Shown: positions 16,682 to 24,620 of the stretch, piece by piece
How the letters are laid out: each line of letters begins with the position of its first letter
Position numbering within the stretch: position 1 is the stretch's first letter
Origin: Actinobacteria bacterium UBA2286
Lineage (GTDB): Bacteria > Actinomycetota > Coriobacteriia > Anaerosomatales > Anaerosomataceae
Direction: 5' to 3'
Length of the DNA stretch: 50,182 bases
Assembly (NCBI GenBank): GCA_002345925.1
Contig: DDWM01000034.1
Location: 9,792 to 59,973, forward strand
Translations under genes and position numbers: made by a program
Notes under the pieces: generated by a model
What the model was told of the DNA's origin: nothing
Seen by the model: only the letters and a program-made list of their open reading frames with translations
Databases searched by the model: none

Positions 16682-18019
16682 ATGGATGCATATATCGGAG
16701 AGATATTCCTTGTAGTTGTTCTCGTCGTCTTGAACGGCTATTTTGCCGCAGCCGAGATCGCACTGGTCAGCGCACGGCGCGCCGTGCTCAAAGCAGAGGC
16801 CGAGGAGGGCTCGGCAAAGGCGAAAGCGGTACTTCGGCTGACGAGTGACCCATCGCGATTCCTGGCGGCCACACAGGTCGGGATCACGCTAGTGGGGTTT
16901 GGCGCCTCGGCAACCGCGGCAGTGACGCTCGCACAGCCTCTGGCCAAGTGGCTGCAGGGCCTGGGCCTCAGCTGGGTTTCGAACATCTCCGGCGGCCTGT
17001 CCATTTTCCTCGTCACGGTCGTGATCTCGTATTTCACGCTCGTCTTCGGTGAACTTGCGCCCAAACGCCTCGGTTTGCAGCGTGCCGAGGGAGTCGCGAA
17101 GGCCGTTGCAGGCCCGATAACCCTCCTGCAGAAGATCACATCGCCACTTATCTGGCTGCTGTCGCACTCCACGAACACCGCCGCGCGCATGATCGGCGTG
17201 AAGCCCGGGCCGGTTCGTCCCGGTGTCACCGAAGAGGAGATCAAGCTGCTTGTCACCGAGCAGGGCACGCTCCTCGATGAAGAGAAGCGGATGATCCACG
17301 AGATTTTCGAGCTCGGCGACACCGTGGCCAAAGAGGTCATGGTGCCCAGGGTCGACGCCGCGATGCTCGAAGACACAGCAACGGTTGCCGAGGCGATCGT
17401 GATGTTTCAGCGCTCAGGGTTCTCTCGGCTACCGGTCTTCCATGAGGATCCGGACTCCGTTGTTGGCATAGTGCTGCTCAAGGACCTTGTTGGTCCTGCC
17501 TCGGCGGGTGATGTTGACGCGGCCGTTATGGAGTTCGCACGACCTGCGGTCTTCGTTCCGGAGACCAAACCTATTCTGGCGATGCTCAGCGACATGCAGC
17601 GTGCACGCAACCACCTGGCCGTCGTTGTGGATGAGTACGGTGGAACCGCCGGACTGGTCACCATCGAGGATATTGTTGAAGAGATCATTGGCGAGGTCGC
17701 CGATGAGTTTGATAAAGAGCGCCGATACGTCACGACGCTTGGCCCGAATGAGTGGGTGGTCGACGGCCAGCTCTCCGTTGAAGAGGCGCGAGAGATGCTC
17801 GGGTTGGATGTGCCGGAGTCTGAGGAATACGAGACCATCGCCGGATGGGTCTTGATGGAGCTTGGGCACATACCTGAGACCGGTGAGATCGTTCGTCACG
17901 GTCGGCTTACGGTAAGTGTAGAGGCCGTCCGACGTCGCAGGATCGCGAGACTCAGGGTGGTTCGATCGAGCGACGGTGAGCTGCATCAAGGAGGCGCCGA
18001 TGGAACGGAAGCTGTATAG
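16682..18019 (+). CDS. Hemolysin-family CNNM/CorC protein (DUF21-CBS-CBS-CorC_HlyC)
   Basis: 445-aa membrane protein. The DUF21/CNNM membrane domain (about 1-185) includes LNGYFAAAEIALVSARR and FGELAPKRLGLQRAE. Two CBS domains (about 205-330) follow from VPRVDAAMLEDTATVAEAIV, with the conserved HLAVVVDEYGGTAGLVTIEDIVEEIIGE. The C-terminal CorC_HlyC domain is about 345-425. Proteins of this family transport or control Mg2+ or Co2+, or act in membrane homeostasis. No ribosome-binding site precedes the ATG; instead TAACCT (16670) lies 7 nt before it, which fits a leaderless transcript. Its stop is overlapped by the PspC gene, which starts 20 nt earlier, so both belong to one operon. Confidence 0.93.
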   Translation: MDAYIGEIFLVVVLVVLNGYFAAAEIALVSARRAVLKAEAEEGSAKAKAVLRLTSDPSRFLAATQVGITLVGFGASATAAVTLAQPLAKWLQGLGLSWVSNISGGLSIFLVTVVISYFTLVFGELAPKRLGLQRAEGVAKAVAGPITLLQKITSPLIWLLSHSTNTAARMIGVKPGPVRPGVTEEEIKLLVTEQGTLLDEEKRMIHEIFELGDTVAKEVMVPRVDAAMLEDTATVAEAIVMFQRSGFSRLPVFHEDPDSVVGIVLLKDLVGPASAGDVDAAVMEFARPAVFVPETKPILAMLSDMQRARNHLAVVVDEYGGTAGLVTIEDIVEEIIGEVADEFDKERRYVTTLGPNEWVVDGQLSVEEAREMLGLDVPESEEYETIAGWVLMELGHIPETGEIVRHGRLTVSVEAVRRRRIARLRVVRSSDGELHQGGADGTEAV

Positions 18020-18551
18020 GAGCCGTAGCGACCGAATGATCTCGGGCGTGTGCGGCGGATTAGCCGATTATCTCGCAGTGGACCCTACGCTGGTGCGCGT
18101 TGGCGTGGTCTTGTTGGGGATAGTCACCAATGGCGCGGTTGTGATCGCCTATATCATCATGTCGGTCGCCGTGCCGGAGGAACCAGCGGGCGGAGCGGCT
18201 ACCGCCCCGGCCAACTTCAATGGAGGGGTTTCTGTGACTGATGCAAACGAATCTGCTCCTCGGGACAGTGAGTTTCCGAAGGCGCCCGACGTAGTCCCTG
18301 CACCTGAGACCGTCTCCGAACCTGCGAACGCGCCGTCGGCCATGCCCGCAGCTCCCGCATGGACGCCACCTTCGCCCGAAGTGCATGAGAGCCGCGGTGG
18401 AGGCGGCATCGGCTTTGGGGTAGTCCTCATAGTCGTCGGCGGACTGCTGCTCGCGAATCAGTTCCTTCCGGGAATCGACCTTGTGCGCTTGTGGCCGGTG
18501 GTCATCATCGCTGTCGGCGTGAGCGCACTGATCAAGGGGGCGCGCCGCTGA
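18000..18551 (+). CDS. PspC domain protein with C-terminal membrane hairpin
   Basis: 183-aa membrane protein. The N-terminal PspC domain (about 1-60) begins MERKLYRSRSDRMISGVCGGLADYLAVD and ends with the helix GAVVIAYIIMSVAVPEEP. A long Pro/Ala-rich linker follows (about 65-135), then a DUF5668-type hairpin (GVVLIVVGGLLLANQFLPG and LVRLWPVVIIAVGVSALIKG). PspC proteins sense or transmit envelope stress. AAGGAGG lies 5 nt before the ATG. An upstream start at 17976 adds eight residues without support. Overlaps the CorC gene at its start and the toastrack gene at its stop (TGATG), so all are translationally coupled. Confidence 0.92.
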   Translation: MERKLYRSRSDRMISGVCGGLADYLAVDPTLVRVGVVLLGIVTNGAVVIAYIIMSVAVPEEPAGGAATAPANFNGGVSVTDANESAPRDSEFPKAPDVVPAPETVSEPANAPSAMPAAPAWTPPSPEVHESRGGGGIGFGVVLIVVGGLLLANQFLPGIDLVRLWPVVIIAVGVSALIKGARR

Positions 18552-19495
18552 TGGAGCTCAAGAGAGCCGCCGAGGGCCTGACGATCATCGCGGTCGGTTT
18601 CATCTTCTTAGGCAACACGTTCGGCGTGATTCCGTGGGGCGTCTGGTGGAATATCGCAAGCCTCTGGCCGCTTCTGCTGATTGCTGCGGGCATCGACGTC
18701 ATCGGCAGGGGCACCGACAACACATGGCTTCGAGTGCTATCCAGCCTGCTCGTGATCGCCGGTCTGGCTTACGGTGTCTTCATGATGCCTACGAGCGGAT
18801 CGAACTGGAGCCCCTGGGGTCCATTCGTGGCGACGCCGATGACAGCATCAGGACAAAACGAAGCGTTCAGCGAGTCCAGGCCTCATGACCCGGCGGTGCT
18901 CACCGGTGAGGCGCGAGTCAGCGGTGCCGTTGGCACTCTGAAGGTCAAAGATGGCTCCGATCTAGTATCAGTCTCTGGGGATAGCCCGTTCACCCCCGAG
19001 TTCAAGGTGACGTCATCCGCGCGCGGCGCGGAAGTGAATGTGGGCATGGGTTCGGGCCATTGGGTCGCGCCCCGTGACAACGCTTCGTTGGACGTGAAGC
19101 TGGATCGAACTGTCGCGTGGGATCTCACGATCGATGGCGGCGTCAGCAAGATCGATGCGGACTTGAGCGGCCTGACGATATCGGCTCTTCAGGTGAAGGC
19201 TGGCGTCTCTAGCGGGACAGTCATTCTCGGCGCTCCTGATTCTAGTGGCTCGGCCGGCGTTCCCGTGAACCTTGATACTGGCGTATCGACGTTCACACTG
19301 CGCATCAAGAAGGGTGAGCAGGTTCGCCTTCGCGTGGACAAAGGATTGAGCAATATCGTTCGACCCGATGAGCTCGTCTCCGTTGCCGAGGATGGCGGCA
19401 AGCAGGTCTATGAGACTGCAGACCTTGCCGGAAGCGACTACTGGGATATCACACTTGATGCGGGCATCAGCAACGTGCGCATCGAGTTCTATTAG
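18551..19495 (+). CDS. LiaF-like / toastrack (DUF5668 + DUF2154-like) membrane protein
   Basis: 314-aa protein. Two to three N-terminal helices of the DUF5668/LiaI type (LTIIAVGFIFLGNTFGVIPW, ASLWPLLLIAAGIDVIGRG, VLSSLLVIAGLAYGVFMM) precede a short linker. An extracytoplasmic or cytoplasmic beta-solenoid follows (about 115-314) with repeated strand motifs such as VSGAVGTLKVKDGSDLVSV, WDLTIDGGVSKIDADLSG and the closing WDITLDAGISNVRIEFY. This is the toastrack fold that accompanies PspC and LiaF proteins in lipid-stress systems. The start overlaps the PspC stop. Inference: an envelope-stress sensor or modulator working with the two flanking PspC proteins. Confidence 0.88.
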   Translation: MELKRAAEGLTIIAVGFIFLGNTFGVIPWGVWWNIASLWPLLLIAAGIDVIGRGTDNTWLRVLSSLLVIAGLAYGVFMMPTSGSNWSPWGPFVATPMTASGQNEAFSESRPHDPAVLTGEARVSGAVGTLKVKDGSDLVSVSGDSPFTPEFKVTSSARGAEVNVGMGSGHWVAPRDNASLDVKLDRTVAWDLTIDGGVSKIDADLSGLTISALQVKAGVSSGTVILGAPDSSGSAGVPVNLDTGVSTFTLRIKKGEQVRLRVDKGLSNIVRPDELVSVAEDGGKQVYETADLAGSDYWDITLDAGISNVRIEFY

Positions 19496-19503
19496 GAGGC
19501 ACA

Positions 19504-19941
19504 ATGTCCGAAGGACGTAACGAACAGAATTCACCGCTTCTCATCATCGGCGGGCTCCTCATCGTTGCCGGGGCCGTGCTCATGGCCAGGCAGTTCAACT
19601 TGGTCCCGGCGCCGCTGCTCATGATGTGGGGCGTGCTGAGCAAGGCGCGTGGTCCTGTGGCACTGGTGCTCGTTGGGGTCGCCGTGATCGTTCTTGCGAA
19701 CCGCGGTGGAAGCTTTCGGGCACCGGAGAAAGGCACCCGCCTGTACCGCTCTCGCGATGACAAGGTGATCTCGGGAGTACTCGGCGGGCTTGCGAAGTAC
19801 TTCGGTGTCGACACGACGCTCGTTAGGCTCGCCTTTGTCGCACTGGCATTCGTCGGCGGCGTGTGGACCGCGATCGTGGCGTACATCATTCTGTCGGTGG
19901 TCATGCCGGAAGAGCCGATGACCCCGCCGCAGGCAGGGTAG
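19504..19941 (+). CDS. PspC domain protein (reversed architecture)
   Basis: 145-aa membrane protein in which the membrane hairpin comes first and PspC second, the reverse of the gene at 18000. Two helices (LLIIGGLLIVAGAVLMARQF and GPVALVLVGVAVIVLANRGG) are followed by a PspC domain (about 78-136): TRLYRSRDDKVISGVLGGLAKYFGVD, ending AIVAYIILSVVMPEEPM. Strong AGGAGG site 4 nt before the ATG and 8 nt after the toastrack gene. The last gene of the PspC/toastrack cluster; the GTG-started amidohydrolase begins 7 nt later. Confidence 0.92.
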   Translation: MSEGRNEQNSPLLIIGGLLIVAGAVLMARQFNLVPAPLLMMWGVLSKARGPVALVLVGVAVIVLANRGGSFRAPEKGTRLYRSRDDKVISGVLGGLAKYFGVDTTLVRLAFVALAFVGGVWTAIVAYIILSVVMPEEPMTPPQAG

Positions 19942-19948
19942 TTCTGTC

Positions 19949-20869
19949 GTGCCGAGCGTACAGAAGGCTCCGGCGACGCGACCGGGCGAGATCATCGATG
20001 CGCACGTGCACATGTTCGCGCTACCGCTCTTCAGAGAGTTTGTGGAGCGCGACCCGGATGCCAATCCGCGCTTCAAGAAAGCGCTCGAGGAAGGCAAGTT
20101 CGGGCGCCGTCAGGAGACGCTTCCGGATCTCACAGCCAGCGAGATGGCGAACTGGTACGCTGCCCGGCTCGATGATGCCGGCGTAGCCAAGGCCGTCGTG
20201 ATGTCGGTGTTACCGGACTCGCAGTACTCACGCGACTTCATTGCCGCCTCAGGTGGCCGGGTTGCTGCCCTCTGTAACATCGATCCGCGCACTCCTGACG
20301 CGCCCGCGCTGCTCGAACGTGAGATGGCAGCAGGCTTCAAGGGCGTGAAGCTCTTGCCGGTGAACCGCTGTTTTCACCTCTCAGATCCGGCGTGTCGCCC
20401 GTTCTTCGACAAGGCGGCCGAGCTGGGCGCGTCTATCTGTATCCACTACGGCGTGACGGTCGATCCCACCGGCGACTTGCGATATGCCGACCCGACCGAT
20501 CTGTCTCCGGTCGCCCGAGACTATCCCGAAATGCCATTCGTGATCGCGCACTTTGGCGCGGGCTATCTGCACGAGGCTCTTCGCCTCGGCTATCAGTGCA
20601 AGAATGTGTCATTCGACTCATCGGGTACTAACAACTGGATGGATTACGATCCGCATGGCTACACGCTTTCGCAGGTCTTCGATCGCGCGCTGACGGCGTT
20701 CGGCCCCGAGCGCGTACTCTTCGGCACCGACTCGGGCACGACTGCCAAGTACCGCAAGTGGATCAAGTTCCAGCAGGTACGCACGCTTGAGGAGCTCGGA
20801 CTCTCGGATCGCGATCGCGATCTCATTTTGCGCGGCAATGCCGTGCGTATCTTCGGATTGGACGTGTAG
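19949..20869 (+). CDS. Amidohydrolase family protein (Amidohydro_2)
   Basis: 306-aa metal-dependent hydrolase or decarboxylase with a TIM-barrel fold. The metal-binding DAHVHMF (about residues 17-23), the central ICIHYGVTVDP and VIAHFGAGYL histidines, and LFGTDSGT near the C-terminus are the expected metal ligands in order. DLRYADPTDLSPVARDYPEMPFVIAH is typical of the amidohydrolase-2 group (ACMSD, resorcylate decarboxylase and many of unknown substrate). GTG start, 7 nt after the PspC gene. The substrate cannot be told. It is directly followed by a methyltransferase gene 1 nt later. Confidence 0.9.
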   Translation: MPSVQKAPATRPGEIIDAHVHMFALPLFREFVERDPDANPRFKKALEEGKFGRRQETLPDLTASEMANWYAARLDDAGVAKAVVMSVLPDSQYSRDFIAASGGRVAALCNIDPRTPDAPALLEREMAAGFKGVKLLPVNRCFHLSDPACRPFFDKAAELGASICIHYGVTVDPTGDLRYADPTDLSPVARDYPEMPFVIAHFGAGYLHEALRLGYQCKNVSFDSSGTNNWMDYDPHGYTLSQVFDRALTAFGPERVLFGTDSGTTAKYRKWIKFQQVRTLEELGLSDRDRDLILRGNAVRIFGLDV

Positions 20870-20870
20870 C

Positions 20871-21698
20871 GTGTTCGACTCGAAGCATAACGAGGAGCGC
20901 GAGTACGACGAGCTTGTCGATTGGGACCGCAGGCTCACGCGCGAGGGCCCATTCTTTCGCGAGCTGTTCGACGCGCGCGGCGTCGCCTCGGTAGCCGATG
21001 TGGGTGCCGGTAGCGCGCGCCACGCGATCATGTTCCGCTCTTGGGGACTCTACGTTACCGCCATCGACCCAAGCGCGGACATGCTCGCGCTCGCCCGGGA
21101 GAACGCCGAGGCGGCGGGTAGCGACCTACGAATCGTTGCGGGTGGGTTTGGCGAGGTCGCCGTGCTGCTCGGCAGGAAAGTCGGTGCGCTCACTTGCACG
21201 GGAAACGCGCTTCCGCACGTGCGCTCGCTCGAAGGTCTGCGCGCAGCGCTTGAGGATTTCTCGGCGGCGCTTGAGTCGGGTGGCGTTCTGGTTCTGCACT
21301 ACCTGAACCACGAGCGACTTGTTAAGCAGCGCGTTCGCACGATGAGCCCTGTCTTCCGGGAGACTCCCGGCGGCGACAAGTTCTTCTTGCGGACGCTCGA
21401 CTACACGCCGTCTGGCGATGGAGTGCTCTTTGATTTCGTCACGCTTGTTCGCGATCCGGCGGTTCGGGAAGGCGCGCACAGTATCGAAAGCTGGCCCAAA
21501 ACCCTCGAGGTCGACCCTTCCGGCGGATGGTCACTGCGGTCGCGCCGTTCGCTGCATTTCGCGATGCCCCCCGCGCTCATCGGCGCGGAGCTTGCGCGCG
21601 CAGGCTTTGGCGACGTGCGCTTCCTCGGCGATCATACGGGTCGGGAGCTTGACGCCGAGAAGGACGAGTCGATGATCGTGACGGCTGTTCGACTCTAG
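20871..21698 (+). CDS. Class I SAM-dependent methyltransferase
   Basis: 275-aa Rossmann-fold methyltransferase. Motif I VADVGAGSARHAIMF (about 40-54) binds SAM; the acidic residue after strand 2 is in VTAIDPSADML; motif III-IV is GKVGALTCTGNALPHV-like (RKVGALTCTGNALPH); then ALESGGVLVLHYLNHERL. The C-terminal half is beta-rich (FFLRTLDYTPSGDGVLFDFV). The substrate is unknown. I take the GTG at 20871, 1 nt after the amidohydrolase stop; the frame continues upstream but there it only overlaps that gene. Converges with Maf and overlaps its end by 4 nt. Confidence 0.88.
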   Translation: MFDSKHNEEREYDELVDWDRRLTREGPFFRELFDARGVASVADVGAGSARHAIMFRSWGLYVTAIDPSADMLALARENAEAAGSDLRIVAGGFGEVAVLLGRKVGALTCTGNALPHVRSLEGLRAALEDFSAALESGGVLVLHYLNHERLVKQRVRTMSPVFRETPGGDKFFLRTLDYTPSGDGVLFDFVTLVRDPAVREGAHSIESWPKTLEVDPSGGWSLRSRRSLHFAMPPALIGAELARAGFGDVRFLGDHTGRELDAEKDESMIVTAVRL

Positions 21699-22366
21699 CG
21701 AACGAGCGTGCGACCGAGCGCGCAGGTTCTGCCGAGCGCGGCGTCGCATGCAGCAACCGGCGAGGTGAGCCCGATCGGCACACTGCCGACCTCTCCGGAT
21801 CCAAGCGCCGCGTGCAGGTGGCAAAGCGGCATCCCCGCTACATTCTGGTAGCACTCGTCAAGTGACACAGATGCCAGGTGGTGCTCGATGTTGTAAGCCC
21901 CCGCACACCCCATGAGCTCGCCTTTGGCTGCCCACTCGGCTATATCGGCGTCGGAGAGCTCCCGCATTGCGACTCGTGTGGTGACCGCGAACGTACGGGG
22001 AGCGCGATGCTCGGGCTCGAGGAGCGCTATGCCGGTGACAACATGGTGCGTGCGGCCGGATAGAGCGCGCAGCATCCGGTAGGCGTCGTCAAGATCGACA
22101 GGTTTGCCGAGCACGTCGTCATCGAGCACGACGATCGTGTCGAATGCGAGAATCAGTGGCCCAACCGCTCCGGCTTCGCGGGCCGCGACGGCCTTCTCGG
22201 CCGCGATCGAAGCGGCCAATTGCGCCGGGACGGCGGCCAGTGGCGATGAGAGGTCCTCGGGAGTGTCCACCGACGTAACGGCGGCGGCAAGGCCGAGCCA
22301 GCTGATTAGCCGACGCCTGCGTGGCGATGCCGAGGCAAGCAAGACGGTGCTGTTCGTTGATTCCAT
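21695..22366 (-). CDS. maf: Maf-family nucleotide pyrophosphatase
   Basis: 223-aa housekeeping enzyme of the Maf/HAM1-like group that hydrolyses non-canonical or selected nucleoside triphosphates. The N-terminal signature LLASASPRRRRLISWLG (Maf: SxSPRRxELL) has Arg in place of the usual Glu. The family motif LAFDTIVVLDDDVLGKP and the C-terminal GCAGAYNIEHHL and ECYQNVAGMPL follow. A 35-residue tail after that point, with several Cys, is longer than in typical Maf. The ATG is 57 codons into the open frame. Divergent from the HEAT-repeat gene. Confidence 0.9.
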   Translation of the reverse strand: MESTNSTVLLASASPRRRRLISWLGLAAAVTSVDTPEDLSSPLAAVPAQLAASIAAEKAVAAREAGAVGPLILAFDTIVVLDDDVLGKPVDLDDAYRMLRALSGRTHHVVTGIALLEPEHRAPRTFAVTTRVAMRELSDADIAEWAAKGELMGCAGAYNIEHHLASVSLDECYQNVAGMPLCHLHAALGSGEVGSVPIGLTSPVAACDAALGRTCALGRTLVR

Positions 22367-22448
22367 GGCCGCGATGATAGCACCGAAGGCGTTAAGAGGG
22401 CATAATCGGGACGAGGGTGATGTCTGCCGGTCATGACGCGGGAGGATC

Positions 22449-24620
22449 GTGAGCGTGGCAAACGCCAAGACATCGGGTGAGCGTGCCCCGGCTGCAATCG
22501 AGAGCTTGGTCAAACAGCTTGTTGTGACGTACAAGGCGGTGAAACTTTACCCGCCTACGAGCACGATTCCGCGAGAGAACGCTCGCGAAGTCGTCTCGGC
22601 GTTGCGCGCGCAGCTGCGTGAGCGCTCGGGTGTGCGAATCGTGGTCGTCAAAGAGGGTCTGTTCTTCGAAAGCCTTCCGATTCTTCCGGACCAGCCCGCC
22701 TTTGCGGCGTTCGCGCATGAGCTGTATGCGCGCAAACTATCGGATGTTCGCTTCCACTCCGGCGTTAGTGAGACCGAAGTCACAGCATTTCTCAGCGTGC
22801 TTCTGGAGACTCCCGAGGAGATCGAAGCCGCCGGTGGCTTCGAGGCCCGGCTTTGGGAGCGACAGGTGGACGGCATCACGATCGTGAGTGCAGCCACGAA
22901 GATCGTGGACACGAGCATCCCGGATGTGGTCAACGAAGGCGTCGTTGAAGACGAAGCGTGGCCACCAGACAACGATCGTATCGAGACGCTCCTTGGCGGG
23001 GCGTACGGCATCAAGCCACGCGAGCAGCGGTTGCTCATGCGATTCGTCGCCAGCCCAAAACTCGTGAACCGCTATCTGCAAGACGTCGCGCTCGCTCGCG
23101 CTGCATCCGGCCCCGCCGCGGCTCTTGCCGAGCGAGTCTCCATGCTTGCCCGGATAGCCAACGGTGAGCTTGCCGAGGAACGCCATTCGCTCTTCCGCTC
23201 GATCGCCGAGGCAGTGATGGGCCTTGATCCTGAGACTCGCCACCAGCTTCTGGTCGACCGTCTTCTCGCCGATGCCCGAATCGATGACGCCATTGCCGAG
23301 GTCATCCGGCAGCTCGACCTGGACGAAGTCTGCCGTGCGCTCGCTGAGGGTCTCGATCCTGATCCCGTGAGCCGGGAAGGCATCTCGCGCGCGCTTCGTA
23401 ACCTGGCGCTCATCTCTATAGCCGCGAAAGATGATGTCTCGGAGGCAGCACGTTCGGCTTTGGCCGAGGCAGGCGCATCCGAGGGCGATATCACTGAGAT
23501 AATGGATCAGGCACTCCCGACTCACCTTCAGGTGATTCGCAAGACCGAGGAGAAGGAAAAGGAGCCCATCGACGGGGTTCTGAAGCTCATCGACCTGGCG
23601 CCTTCGCGCGACCTGATGACCGACGAGGACGACCCGGAGCTCAAGGCGCTTCGAGAAGAGGCGCTTGCGAACGTCTCAGATGGCGAAGTGATCGCCGCGC
23701 TCGTGACAATCGCCACGCTCGAGCGTCGGCCAGACGTGTTCTCGTCAATTCTGGCCATTGTGGAAGGCAACCTTGCCATGCTGGTTGAGTGGGGCGAGTA
23801 CGAGATTGCCGCAGACGCCGCGTTGGCCCTCTCGACGCTCTCACGCGACGAGACGCTGTCGGAGCCATTGCGCGCACGGGTCTCGGAGGTGCTCAAGAGC
23901 CTTGCTGAACCAGACCAGATTCGAATCATTGCGCGTGCGATGCGCGTCTTTGCGGCCGACTCACCCGAGCACGCTACCTGTCGGCGCTTGCTGAGCCTCC
24001 TCGGCGGTCACACGATCGATTCGCTGCTTGAGGTGCTCGCTGATGAGCCGGACATGGCCGCTCGCAAGGCGCTCGTGGATCTGGTGACTGACCTCGCGCC
24101 AGGGCACGTCCAGCGTCTTGGTGAGCAGGTAAGCGACCCCCGCTGGTACTTCGTGCGCAACGTCATCAGCATCCTCGGCTCCACAAGGGGCTCGGATACG
24201 CTTCCATACCTCGGCCGGACGCTTCGTCATCCCGACGCGCGTGTTCGCCGAGAGACCATCCGGGCGCTTTCGAACATCCGGGACCGCCTGGCCGACGAGA
24301 TGCTCACAGCCGCACTTGCCGATGAGGATCCGCAGAACGTGCAGCTCGCCGCCCGCTATCTTGGCGGAGTCGGTGCGCGAGGCGCTGTTAAGGCGCTGTT
24401 GGCGGTCGCTCAGGGCGAGGGCCGCGGAAACCGAGACGTCGGTCCGCGTGTTGAGGCTATCGAGGCGCTCGGGCGCATCGGAGACACCGGGGTCATCCCG
24501 GCGCTCAGATCCCTCACCGGCCGCCGCTCGATACTGAGATCCGGGCGTCTTCGCGAGGTCCGTGCCGCCGCTGAGTCGGCGCTAGAAGTGCTCGCATCTT
24601 CTGAGACGGGAGGTGCGTAA
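22449..24620 (+). CDS. HEAT-repeat protein with LYPP N-terminal module (plus-strand cassette)
   Basis: 723-aa paralogue of the protein at 14564-16540. N-terminal module (about 15-140): IESLVKQLVVTYKAVKLYPPTSTIPREN and VRIVVVKEGLFFESLPIL. A central helical region and an acidic or charged linker follow. The C-terminal HEAT repeats (about 520-715) include LGSTRGSDTLPYLGRTLRHPD and ARVRRETIRALSNI, ending GRRSILRSGRLREVRAAAESAL. No catalytic motif. GTG start; GGAGGA at 22441 is better spaced for the second GTG at 22455, so the true start may be there. It overlaps the downstream HD-GYP ATG by 1 nt (TAATG), the same arrangement as the other cassette. Confidence 0.87.
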   Translation: MSVANAKTSGERAPAAIESLVKQLVVTYKAVKLYPPTSTIPRENAREVVSALRAQLRERSGVRIVVVKEGLFFESLPILPDQPAFAAFAHELYARKLSDVRFHSGVSETEVTAFLSVLLETPEEIEAAGGFEARLWERQVDGITIVSAATKIVDTSIPDVVNEGVVEDEAWPPDNDRIETLLGGAYGIKPREQRLLMRFVASPKLVNRYLQDVALARAASGPAAALAERVSMLARIANGELAEERHSLFRSIAEAVMGLDPETRHQLLVDRLLADARIDDAIAEVIRQLDLDEVCRALAEGLDPDPVSREGISRALRNLALISIAAKDDVSEAARSALAEAGASEGDITEIMDQALPTHLQVIRKTEEKEKEPIDGVLKLIDLAPSRDLMTDEDDPELKALREEALANVSDGEVIAALVTIATLERRPDVFSSILAIVEGNLAMLVEWGEYEIAADAALALSTLSRDETLSEPLRARVSEVLKSLAEPDQIRIIARAMRVFAADSPEHATCRRLLSLLGGHTIDSLLEVLADEPDMAARKALVDLVTDLAPGHVQRLGEQVSDPRWYFVRNVISILGSTRGSDTLPYLGRTLRHPDARVRRETIRALSNIRDRLADEMLTAALADEDPQNVQLAARYLGGVGARGAVKALLAVAQGEGRGNRDVGPRVEAIEALGRIGDTGVIPALRSLTGRRSILRSGRLREVRAAAESALEVLASSETGGA

